9,365 bases of DNA from Abditibacteriota bacterium (GCA_017958015.1 JAGDDM010000226.1:1-9365); one strand, 5' to 3'; shown: positions 1 through 5,874, counted from the first letter of the stretch. A program made the numbers and translations. The notes: a model not told the origin generated them from the letters alone.

Positions 1-181
1 CGAAGTCGACGGTTCCGTTACTTACGACGGTTTGCCCGCTTTCTTCGTAACCAACCCGAAGATCTTCGTGAACGGCGAGGAAGTGGAGTCCGAGACTCTG
101 ATTCCCGAGCCCGCCACATACGCCTACGGCGTTATGGGTCTCGTTTCCGTTTTCGGTCTCAAGAGACGGATTCGGAAGTAA
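1..181 (+). CDS. C-terminal end of a PEP-CTERM sorting-domain protein (5' partial)
   Basis: Only the last 59 codons are present; the reading frame starts at base 2 and ends at TAA 179-181. The visible residues end in a textbook PEP-CTERM tripartite signal: the motif IPEPATYAYG (codons from base 101), a short hydrophobic stretch (VMGLVSVFGL), and a basic end (KRRIRK). In characterised systems this signal directs an exported protein to an exosortase (EpsH/Xrt family), which cleaves near the PEP motif and passes the protein to the envelope or to exopolysaccharide. The part before the signal is too short to identify. The frame is read directly; the sorting role is family knowledge. An exosortase gene should lie elsewhere in the genome. 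The gene is isolated from the next one by a terminator. Confidence 0.85.
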   Translation, partial: EVDGSVTYDGLPAFFVTNPKIFVNGEEVESETLIPEPATYAYGVMGLVSVFGLKRRIRK

Positions 182-186
182 TTCCT

Positions 187-202
187 TATGCGTTAACGCA
201 TA
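187..202. repeat. 16-bp perfect palindrome just after the PEP-CTERM stop
   Basis: TATGCGTTAACGCATA is a perfect inverted repeat with no loop, starting 6 nt after the stop codon and 1 nt before the terminator stem. It could be a protein-binding site or a chance accessory of the terminator. Only the symmetry is visible. Confidence 0.5.
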
Positions 203-203
203 C

Positions 204-236
204 AATCCCGCTTGCTTCGCGAGCGGGATTTTGTAT
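204..236 (+). terminator. Intrinsic terminator of the PEP-CTERM gene
   Basis: The arms AATCCCGCTTGC (204-215) and GCGAGCGGGATT (219-230) pair over 12 bp, with one G-T wobble and a 3-nt TTC loop. A short T-rich run follows (TTTTGTATT). The flanks ATACAA and TTGTAT can also pair, lengthening the stem. It lies 23 nt after the stop codon, the usual place for a Rho-independent terminator. Confidence 0.85.
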
Positions 237-240
237 TATA

Positions 241-274
241 TTAGGTTTTAGGTTATTGGGTTTTAGGTTTTAGG
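241..274. repeat. Short tandem repeat of the heptamer TTTTAGG
   Basis: The stretch reads TTAGG, TTTTAGG, TTATTGGG, TTTTAGG, TTTTAGG: three exact heptamers, one partial copy and one diverged 8-mer, in an A/T- and G-rich intergenic region. No function can be read from it. It resembles simple intergenic repeats produced by slippage and is not a CRISPR, as there are no spacers. Confidence 0.6.
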
Positions 275-280
275 TAATGT

Positions 281-362
281 GCCGCCAAAGGCGGCGGATT
301 CTACCAACTCACATTGCAAGGTTGGTCTTATAATCCGTTCGGCGTGAGCCGAACATAATCCG
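281..362. repeat. Cluster of three hairpins with a possible closing stem; candidate structured RNA or dispersed palindromic element
   Basis: Three inverted repeats lie side by side. GCCGCC/GGCGGC (281-286/290-295) has an AAA loop. ACCAAC/GTTGGT (303-308/321-326) has a 12-nt loop. GTTCGGC/GCCGAAC (337-343/348-354) has a GTGA loop, which fits the GNRA tetraloop class. In addition CGGATT (295-300) can pair with either of two copies of AATCCG, at 332-337 or 357-362. Pairing with the second copy encloses the last two hairpins as a three-way junction. The element lies between a terminator and the next promoter, so it is outside both predicted mRNAs. It could be a small RNA, a REP-like repeat, or a folded DNA site. 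Confidence 0.45.
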
Positions 363-376
363 AAACCTTATATCGC

Positions 377-405
377 TTGACATCTTCCTTTTGTTGTAAT
401 ATAAT
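377..405 (+). promoter_or_regulatory. Perfect consensus sigma-70 promoter for the C25 peptidase operon
   Basis: The -35 box TTGACA (377-382) and -10 box TATAAT (400-405) are both exact consensus, with the ideal 17-bp spacer. Transcription should start about 7 nt after the -10 box, at or next to the A of the ATG at 412, leaving essentially no 5' untranslated region. Confidence 0.85.
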
Positions 406-411
406 GCGACT

Positions 412-831
412 ATGAAGTATTATGTTTTTCCGATAATTTTAATAATGTTTTTCGCCGCGCCGCGGGGTGCGGTCCTCGGCGACGGCAGTTTGTTCATGCC
501 CCAGCCGCCTCCGGATGAGCTCAAAGAGAGAACCATCGACGACGTGTATCACGGGGTTAAAGAAAATTTCGTTCAGCCGAAGGACGGCACGTCCTCGGCG
601 GCGGACGCCTTTTCCGGGCGTATGCATCCCAAGGAAGATATTTTGGATGTTCTGAACAAACCCCGAGATTTGGCTCCCGGCGAGTTGAAGTCGGAGTCGA
701 AGATTGAATCCAAGGCGGAGGCGGAAAACGGGTCGCCGGAAGAGGACGCTCCCCGGCAGGCGCAGTCCGTTGTGGCCGCTTGCGGCGCTTGGGCCATAGC
801 CGTTGTGGGTTTATTTATAAGGAAGAAGTAG
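412..831 (+). CDS. Small exported protein with a C-terminal membrane anchor, unknown function
   Basis: A 139-residue protein not recognised as a named family. Residues 1-20 form a signal-peptide-like hydrophobic start (MKYYVFPIILIMFFAAPRGA). The middle is hydrophilic, with a proline cluster near residue 30 and a Lys/Glu-rich stretch at 91-113. Residues 119-136 are a hydrophobic segment ending in RKK at the very C terminus. That layout (signal peptide, spacer, helix, basic tail) mimics a PEP-CTERM or sortase-type sorting tail, but no PEP or LPxTG motif precedes the helix. No Shine-Dalgarno is visible, and the ATG lies 6 nt after a TATAAT box, so it is probably translated from a leaderless mRNA. 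The stop is 1 nt before the next ATG, so it is the first gene of an operon and likely translationally coupled to the C25 peptidase. Inference: a membrane partner, tether or chaperone for that peptidase. Confidence 0.75.
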   Translation: MKYYVFPIILIMFFAAPRGAVLGDGSLFMPQPPPDELKERTIDDVYHGVKENFVQPKDGTSSAADAFSGRMHPKEDILDVLNKPRDLAPGELKSESKIESKAEAENGSPEEDAPRQAQSVVAACGAWAIAVVGLFIRKK

Positions 832-832
832 T

Positions 833-3646
833 ATGAGAAAGTTTTTTACCGTCGTTATCATCGGGCTTTTGTCCGCGGCCGCCTTCGCCGGTGAGATTAC
901 CTTCAATCTGCCGGCCTTCGACGGTGAGCGCGTCACCAAAGAGGGCGTCACCTCTTTCCGGGGCTGGAGTTCCTATGAGACTCCCGGCTCCCCGGCCATG
1001 CCCTACAAAGACGTTTTCGTGTTCCTCCCCTTTGACGCCGCGGGCGAATCCCTTTCGGTAAAGGGCGGCGGCGAAATCTACGCCTCGGGCGTAACCGTGC
1101 GCCCGACCCCTCCCATGGCCAAAGAGGGCGGCGAGGAGCCGAAAATCACGAAAACCGCTTCGGTGTATAACTCCGACAACCCCTATCCCGCCTCTCCCGC
1201 CAAGCTTTTGGGCGTCCGGGAGGAGGGCGCGGTTAAGTACGCCGTTGTGCGCTGCTATCCCCTTACCTACTACCCCAAGAGCGGTGTTATCAAAGCCGCC
1301 AAGGACGCTTCGGTCACGGTCAGCTACATGAGCAACGGCGAGACCGCCCGGAAAATCTCCCGAACCGGGGAGACATATGAGCTCGTCGCCGACCGTTTGG
1401 CGGAGAAGGCCGTGAACTTCGATGACTTCGAGAAGTGGTACGTCTCCCGGGAGGCCAAGGCAGCGGAAGCCGCGGCGGCCAAGGCTCCGGGCTACATGAT
1501 TATCACCACCGACGCCATATACAACGCCTGCAAAGAGAGCATCGACAACTTCATTTGGGCCAAGGAAACCATGGGCTACAGCGTGTATCTCCGCACCGAC
1601 AGCGATTGGGGCGGCGGCTACGGCGCTACCGCGGCCACGAACATCCGCAACTACGTCTACTCCAACAGATCGCTTCTCAATATAAAGTATATGCTTATGA
1701 TAGGCAACCCCATTCCGGAGACAGGCGACGTGCCCATGGCTCGGTTCTACACCCGCCGCAAGGACGACGCCGGCGACACCGGCGCTCCCACGGACTACTA
1801 CTACGCCGACCCGGTCACCAACTTCGACCGCGACGGCGACGGCTACATGGGTGTGTACGGCGTTGACATTCGGAGCACCTATTCCTTCTCCACCAAGCCC
1901 GCCATCTATGTGGGCAGAATCGCCTGCTACGGCAGCACCGCCACGGACTACAACTACGTCAAGACCGCTCTTGACACCACCGTCAAGTACCAGCTGGGCA
2001 TGATGCGGAAACCCAGGCTAAAGAAGCTCCTCTTTTCCTTCTGCCCCCTGGACGCCGACACCACCGCCTACGAGCTGGCGGAGCAGATTATCGACGCGGT
2101 TCGGGACACCGATTACACCTGGACGAGAATATACAAAACCGACGGCGGTTTCTCCCCGGAGAAAATGCCCGTCAGCATTACCACGGTGACTAACGAGTGG
2201 GCCAACGGCTACGGCTTCCATCTGTGGTCCTCCCACGGCTGGACCCAGGGCGCCACGGACATCATCGATACCGCCCACGTTCCCAGCCTCAGCAAGACCT
2301 GTCCCACCATCGTCTTCACCACATCCTGCAAAAACGGCGCCATCACCGACAGCGACAACATCGCTTTCACGTTGCTGCGCACCGGCGCCGCCGCCAGCGT
2401 GGTTGCCGCCAGCACCGACAGCTGGTACTACGTGGGCGAGGACGACTACACCGAGTCTCCCAGCAACGGCGGCATGGCCTACGCCTACTCCGTGTCTATG
2501 CTGAAGAACCAAAGAAACTCCGGCGACTCCCTCTTTAAGTACGCCGAGCCCGACGACCCCGGCTCCTCCGCCATGTGGACCAACTTCGTCTGCTTCAACA
2601 TCTTCGGCGACCCCTCCCTTAAGATTTACAACAACGAATACATCTGCGGCGTTCTCGCCGCCGACCACGACGCCATAAAGAAGTTCTCCACCTCCACCAA
2701 GATAGTCGGTTGGACGAAAAAGACCAATTGGAACAAGTCCACCGAATACGTGAAGGACTGGTACGGCGTCACCGTGGAAAAGAACAGAGTTGTGGGTATC
2801 AGCCTGCCCGGGAACAACGTGAAGGGCGACGTGCCGGAAGAAATCGGCGATCTCACGGCTCTCACAACTCTCAACCTCTCCGACAACGAGATTACATCCC
2901 TGCCGGACGTATTCGGCGCTTTCACCTCCCTTACAAGCGTTGACGTGTCCATGAACAGGTTGTCGGCGCTGCCCGCCACCCTCACCACGCTTTTGCCCCT
3001 GAGGACGCTGAACGCGAGCGGTAACATGCTGACCTCCGTTCCGGGTCTCGGCGCCAACGTGACGGCGGATTTCAATTACAACCAAATCAGCCGCAGCATC
3101 CTCACCGGCCGGGGTCTCCAAAGTCAGATTCCCACCCAGACTCTGTACCCCAGCGGCGCCAGAGCCTACGCGAGCGACTCCAACATCACGGTTACGTGGC
3201 CTCTTGAGGGCCCCGAAACCGGCTACTACGAGCTTATTGCCTACGTTGACGGCGTCGAGCAGGTGATTGCCACCGTGGATAAGCCGGGTTGCTCCGTGTC
3301 CGTGGACACCGCTCTTCCCACCGGCGTCAAGTTCGCTCTGCGCCAGGTTGTGCCGCCCCACGAGTTCAACAAGAATAGTCTTGAGGCCAAATCCGGCTAC
3401 TTCTACGGCCATACCGCGAGGGAAATCCCGGCGGAGAACGCCAACCCCAAGAGCATCACCGACGGCCTCGTTGTCCGGATTACCGGCGCCAATGTGTCCG
3501 CCCGCTTCGGCGATTGCTACTACGTCCAGTCGCCCTTTAATATCTGGGGCATCAAGGTTATCGGCACTCCCCGGGAGGACGGCGTTGTGCTGGGATGCAT
3601 ACGCACCGGCGACGACGGGGAAAGATATATAGAACAATTGTATTAG
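833..3646 (+). CDS. Secreted family C25 (gingipain-like) cysteine peptidase with leucine-rich repeats
   Basis: 937 residues. Residues 1-19 are a signal peptide with likely cleavage AFA|GE. Residues 20-205 resemble a C25 propeptide (ETPGSPAMPYKDVFVFLP), followed by an alanine-rich linker (206-219). The catalytic region begins near 220 (GYMIITTDAIYNAC). It contains an acidic, possibly calcium-binding loop, DRDGDG (332-337). The predicted dyad is His468 (WSSHGW) and Cys499 (FTTSCKNG), and the FGDPSL signature is at 591-596. Residues about 605-755 form an LRR region whose cap resembles plant-type LRR N-caps (WYGVTVEKNRVVGISL) and whose repeats have the LxxLxLxxNxLxxLP pattern. About 782-840 looks like a fibronectin-III-type sandwich. 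About 872-937 resembles a short OB-like domain (fit is tentative). C25 enzymes are secreted proteases of the caspase-like fold; Arg or Lys specificity cannot be told here. The Shine-Dalgarno AAGGAAG (819-825) is 7 nt before the ATG. There is no C-terminal anchor. Confidence 0.9.
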   Translation: MRKFFTVVIIGLLSAAAFAGEITFNLPAFDGERVTKEGVTSFRGWSSYETPGSPAMPYKDVFVFLPFDAAGESLSVKGGGEIYASGVTVRPTPPMAKEGGEEPKITKTASVYNSDNPYPASPAKLLGVREEGAVKYAVVRCYPLTYYPKSGVIKAAKDASVTVSYMSNGETARKISRTGETYELVADRLAEKAVNFDDFEKWYVSREAKAAEAAAAKAPGYMIITTDAIYNACKESIDNFIWAKETMGYSVYLRTDSDWGGGYGATAATNIRNYVYSNRSLLNIKYMLMIGNPIPETGDVPMARFYTRRKDDAGDTGAPTDYYYADPVTNFDRDGDGYMGVYGVDIRSTYSFSTKPAIYVGRIACYGSTATDYNYVKTALDTTVKYQLGMMRKPRLKKLLFSFCPLDADTTAYELAEQIIDAVRDTDYTWTRIYKTDGGFSPEKMPVSITTVTNEWANGYGFHLWSSHGWTQGATDIIDTAHVPSLSKTCPTIVFTTSCKNGAITDSDNIAFTLLRTGAAASVVAASTDSWYYVGEDDYTESPSNGGMAYAYSVSMLKNQRNSGDSLFKYAEPDDPGSSAMWTNFVCFNIFGDPSLKIYNNEYICGVLAADHDAIKKFSTSTKIVGWTKKTNWNKSTEYVKDWYGVTVEKNRVVGISLPGNNVKGDVPEEIGDLTALTTLNLSDNEITSLPDVFGAFTSLTSVDVSMNRLSALPATLTTLLPLRTLNASGNMLTSVPGLGANVTADFNYNQISRSILTGRGLQSQIPTQTLYPSGARAYASDSNITVTWPLEGPETGYYELIAYVDGVEQVIATVDKPGCSVSVDTALPTGVKFALRQVVPPHEFNKNSLEAKSGYFYGHTAREIPAENANPKSITDGLVVRITGANVSARFGDCYYVQSPFNIWGIKVIGTPREDGVVLGCIRTGDDGERYIEQLY

Positions 3647-3670
3647 ATTAACAACGCAAAGGAGATACAA

Positions 3671-4063
3671 ATGGCAGTTAAAAAAGGCGACACCGTAAAG
3701 GTGCACTACGTGGGAAGAAAGCAAAACGGCGAGATTTTCGATTCCTCCGCCGGCAGAGAACCCCTGGAGTTCAAAGTGGGATCCAAGCAGGTTATAGAGG
3801 ACTTCGACAACAGCGTCCTGGGTCTTGAGGTGGGCGACAAAAAGAGCTTCACCACCCCGGCGGCGAAGGCCTACGGCGAGTACGACCCCAACAAGATTAT
3901 CAACCTGCCGGTGGGCGCGAAGGTTTTCATCATGACTCCCTCCGGCTACCCCATGCCGGTTGTCATCAAGGAGATTGCCGACGGCGTGATTAAGGCCGAC
4001 GCCAACCACCCCTTGGCGGGCGAGGACCTGACCTTCGACGTTGAGCTTGTCGAGGTAAAGTAA
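3671..4063 (+). CDS. SlyD-like FKBP-type peptidyl-prolyl cis-trans isomerase
   Basis: 130 residues, no signal peptide, so cytoplasmic. The N-terminal part (VKVHYVGRKQNGEIFDSS, then VLGLEVGDKK and AYGEYDP at 67-73) and the C-terminal hallmark NHPLAGEDLTFDVEL (112-126) are those of the SlyD/FKBP group, in which an insert-in-flap (IF) chaperone domain is nested in the FKBP fold. The insert (about 74-110) is roughly 10 residues shorter than in common SlyD-like proteins, and the His/Cys-rich metal-binding tail of E. coli SlyD is absent. The family catalyses proline isomerisation and assists folding. A good Shine-Dalgarno, AAAGGAG (3658-3664), lies 6 nt before the ATG, 24 nt after the peptidase stop, with no promoter seen between, so it is probably the last gene of the peptidase operon. 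Whether it helps fold the exported products before secretion is inference. Confidence 0.92.
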   Translation: MAVKKGDTVKVHYVGRKQNGEIFDSSAGREPLEFKVGSKQVIEDFDNSVLGLEVGDKKSFTTPAAKAYGEYDPNKIINLPVGAKVFIMTPSGYPMPVVIKEIADGVIKADANHPLAGEDLTFDVELVEVK

Positions 4064-4077
4064 AAGACACAAAAATA

Positions 4078-4106
4078 AAGCCTTCCGAAAGGAAGGCTTA
4101 TTTTTT
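4078..4106. terminator. Bidirectional intrinsic terminator between FKBP and YhcH-family genes
   Basis: The arms AAGCCTTCC (4078-4086) and GGAAGGCTT (4091-4099) form a 9-bp stem capped by a GAAA tetraloop. A T-run follows on the + strand (TTTTTT, 4101-4106). On the left, AAAAATA gives a T-run on the - strand. It therefore serves both convergent genes, ending 15 nt after the FKBP stop and 9 nt before the end of the YhcH-family gene. Confidence 0.93.
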
Positions 4107-4115
4107 ACGCTTGAA

Positions 4116-4568
4116 TCACAAAACGACTTTGACGATGACTTTCTTCACCGCGGAGGCTTTTTCTCCGGGTCCGTAGACGCCGGGTTTGTGTCCGTCTTGG
4201 GGGAAGAACACGGCGAAGTGTCCCGGATTGTTGGGTACGATGATGCCTTTGCCCTCAAGGTTGTAGGTGTCCTCTCCCCGGTCGTAGGGGGTGGGGTTTT
4301 TGAGGTCGCTGACGGGGGCGTACTCGAACCGTTCGTTGCCGCTTACGACATACTGCACGTCGATGTATCTCTTGTGGGCTTCCCACTGCCGTTCGTCCAC
4401 GCTCTGGGTGTCATACTCGGTGACGACGGCGAAGCAGCGCTTGCTGATGGTGTGTCTGCCCACGGACAGGGCGTTCAGGTCGTTGGACTGCAAAAAGAGC
4501 AGGGCGTCCATAAGTCCCTGATGGGTCGAATAGTAAGTTTTAGCGTTTTCCAGCTTATCGGTAATCAT
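4116..4568 (-). CDS. YhcH/YjgK/YiaL (DUF386, EbgC-like) family protein
   Basis: 150 residues, the full length of the family and cytoplasmic (no signal peptide). Family signatures are visible: WEAHKRYIDVQYVVSGNE (62-79), PGHFAVFFPQDGHKPG (115-130) and the end KKVIVKV (142-148). Members are small cupin-like barrels that bind a metal. Likely ligands by position are His65 and His127, with Gln72 nearby. Characterised relatives are E. coli NanQ (YhcH), a sialic acid anomerase, and EbgC, a beta-galactosidase beta subunit, so a role in sugar handling is likely but the sugar cannot be named; no sialic acid genes are in view. The start is set by TAGGAGT (4574-4580), a strong Shine-Dalgarno. It is probably monocistronic, with its own promoter at 4604-4632 and the shared hairpin terminator. 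The gene symbol is left empty because the family has several paralogues. Confidence 0.92.
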   Translation of the reverse strand: MITDKLENAKTYYSTHQGLMDALLFLQSNDLNALSVGRHTISKRCFAVVTEYDTQSVDERQWEAHKRYIDVQYVVSGNERFEYAPVSDLKNPTPYDRGEDTYNLEGKGIIVPNNPGHFAVFFPQDGHKPGVYGPGEKASAVKKVIVKVVL

Positions 4569-4603
4569 GGATAACTCCTATTATGGGATTGTACATTAAT
4601 AGG

Positions 4604-4632
4604 ATTATATAACATTTCGGAGAATATTGCAA
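4604..4632 (-). promoter_or_regulatory. Promoter of the YhcH-family gene
   Basis: Read on the - strand: -35 TTGCAA (4627-4632), 17-bp spacer, -10 TATAAT (4604-4609). The start point should be near 4597, giving a normal leader of about 28 nt that includes the Shine-Dalgarno. It lies in the short gap just after the GNAT gene stop (4650-4652). Confidence 0.8.
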
Positions 4633-4649
4633 GTCGCGGCCGCCGAAAA

Positions 4650-5582
4650 TCAGAACATGTCGTTTACATTCATATACGCCACTTGGGGCGGGAAGCCGGC
4701 CATGGGCTCGAAACCGGTGACGGCGCGGATGATGTCGTCGTCACCCAGGTCCGGGTTGCCGGCTCCTATCTTTGCAAGGAAGGAGTCTTTGTTGATGATT
4801 CTCATCATGGAGCCGCCGTCGTTGAAATATTTGATGTCGGCGGCCATTCCGTAGCGGCGCATGTGATAGACGAAGGGGTCGTCCGGGGCGAGGTAGAGGG
4901 CCACGGTCTCCGCCTGCTCCCGCTTTGCGAGCTCGGCGAGGAAATTGATGATTGCCGGGTAGCATTCGGCTGTGGTGACGCCGATTTCCGTGAGTCTGGC
5001 CCGATAGGGCTTGTCGTCCACGCAGAAATAGCCGGCGAAAACGCCGTCGAGCTCAAGTACGTAGGCCTTAACGGGGGTGAACCACTCGGAGCCCTTTGAA
5101 AAGCCCTCAAACCGGTCCGGATTGCGGTAGATTGAGGCGGTGCGGCAATATGTGAGGTCGTTGTAGAGCTCGGTTATGGCCCTCATGTCCTCCCGGGCCG
5201 CTTCCCGCGCCGTGTAGGGGGTCTCCGCCACGGGCAGATGCCGAGCCTGCAGGACGAAGCGGGTGTTGTGGGGCTCCGCCATGTAGACCACATAGCCGAA
5301 GCGGTGGTAGAAGTCGCCGATGCCGAAGAGGGCGGAGGCGTCGTAGCCCTCCCGAATCATATAGTTCATCGTGTCGTTAAGCAGTGCGGCGGAATAGCCC
5401 TTCATGCGGTTCTCCCGCAGGGGCGTCTCCACACCGGCGATGCCTCCCAGGCGGATAATCGATGAGCCGACGCGCATGGGCAAATCCACCACGGTGACCC
5501 GGCTTACCATGACGTCGTCAACGAGCAGTTCCCGCAGGTAGCGGGGGTAGGTTTTGTCGATAAAAGTAGTTTTGATTTCCAT
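4650..5582 (-). CDS. GNAT-family N-acetyltransferase, Eis-like N-terminal half
   Basis: 310 residues from the preferred start. Residues about 43-100 carry the GNAT acetyl-CoA-binding pattern: a beta strand IIRLGGIAGVETP, then the pyrophosphate loop RMKGYS (59-64, where the consensus is R/Q-x-x-G-x-G/A), a helix, and SALFGIGDFYHRFGY (83-97), as in Eis-type acetyltransferases. The C-terminal half (about 120-290) is likely a second degenerate GNAT-like domain. The substrate is unknown. The frame is open further upstream to an ATG at 5633, but that start would place the -35 and -10 boxes inside the coding region. Neither ATG has a Shine-Dalgarno. The ATG at 5582 lies 6 nt after TATAAT, matching a leaderless start, so I chose it. 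No terminator is evident before the next gene's promoter, so read-through into the YhcH-family gene is possible. Confidence 0.85.
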   Translation of the reverse strand: MEIKTTFIDKTYPRYLRELLVDDVMVSRVTVVDLPMRVGSSIIRLGGIAGVETPLRENRMKGYSAALLNDTMNYMIREGYDASALFGIGDFYHRFGYVVYMAEPHNTRFVLQARHLPVAETPYTAREAAREDMRAITELYNDLTYCRTASIYRNPDRFEGFSKGSEWFTPVKAYVLELDGVFAGYFCVDDKPYRARLTEIGVTTAECYPAIINFLAELAKREQAETVALYLAPDDPFVYHMRRYGMAADIKYFNDGGSMMRIINKDSFLAKIGAGNPDLGDDDIIRAVTGFEPMAGFPPQVAYMNVNDMF

Positions 5583-5588
5583 AGGATT

Positions 5589-5617
5589 ATTATATGAAAT
5601 AGGGCGGCGGGTGTCAA
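5589..5617 (-). promoter_or_regulatory. Perfect consensus promoter of the GNAT gene
   Basis: Read on the - strand: TTGACA (5612-5617), 17-bp spacer, TATAAT (5589-5594), then AATCCT and the ATG. The predicted start point coincides with the start codon, so the mRNA should be leaderless. It has the same geometry as the promoter at 377-405. Confidence 0.8.
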
Positions 5618-5672
5618 CAGCGATGGAGGACATAATTTTTTGATTTTTTACTCATTTTACCCAAAATCCCGC

Positions 5673-5701
5673 TTGACAATATCCCCAAATGCGTTTACAA
5701 T
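5673..5701 (+). promoter_or_regulatory. Promoter of the beta-helix protein gene
   Basis: TTGACA (5673-5678), 17-bp spacer, TACAAT (5696-5701), one base from consensus. The predicted start point is near 5708. An A/T-rich stretch (about 5633-5665) upstream of the -35 box could act as an UP element. The divergent GNAT promoter is 55 bp away. Confidence 0.75.
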
Positions 5702-5707
5702 GATAAT

Positions 5708-5779
5708 ATGCATATGTTTTCAAACGCTTGCGGCCCGCGACGTGATCGTTCCGTAATATCCCTCAACAATCGCACGTAG
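5708..5779 (+). other. Possible leaderless small upstream ORF (23 codons) in the leader of the beta-helix gene
   Basis: An ATG lies exactly 6 nt after the TACAAT box and opens 23 codons before a TAG at 5777-5779. The peptide begins MHMFSNACGPRRDRS and is not recognised. Its only support is the same box-N6-ATG spacing seen at 412 and 5582; a 23-codon ORF can easily arise by chance. If translated, it could act as a leader peptide. Confidence 0.2.
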
Positions 5780-5874
5780 TGGTCAATTTAACGCGTTTGT
5801 ATGAAACGTTACGTTTAACGGTCACATGTGGGCGGAAGCGTATGCATGAAAATCATCTCATTCTTTAGAAAGGA
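5719..5874 (+). promoter_or_regulatory. Long, foldable 5' leader of the beta-helix gene, ending in a Shine-Dalgarno
   Basis: The untranslated leader is about 170 nt. CAAACGC (5721-5727) can pair with GCGTTTG (5793-5799), enclosing a hairpin ACGTG/CACGT (5740-5744/5773-5777) that continues inward with a bulge and one mismatch. A separate small hairpin, CGTTA-CGTT-TAACG (5807-5820), follows. AAAGGA (5869-5874) is the ribosome binding site, 7 nt before the ATG at 5882. The word AAACG/CGTTT recurs at 5692, 5722, 5794, 5804 and 5812, which may be operator half-sites or RNA arms. No known riboswitch class was recognised. Confidence 0.4.

Noticed and set aside
329..334. TATAAT hexamer in the hairpin cluster, a possible -10 box
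   Set aside because: No -35-like hexamer lies at 16-18 bp; the nearest candidate, TTGCAA at 314-319, is only 9 bp away.
241..362. CRISPR array
   Set aside because: The repeats are heptamers and unrelated hairpins; there are no direct repeats of 23-40 bp with unique spacers and no cas genes.
2018..4072. Open frame of 684 codons on the - strand across the C25 peptidase and FKBP genes
   Set aside because: It overlaps two strongly supported genes and a gap between them, shows no family motifs and has low-complexity composition.
5583..5633. N-terminal extension of the GNAT gene to the ATG at 5633
   Set aside because: It has no Shine-Dalgarno and would translate through a perfect -35/-10 promoter whose start point is the internal ATG at 5582.
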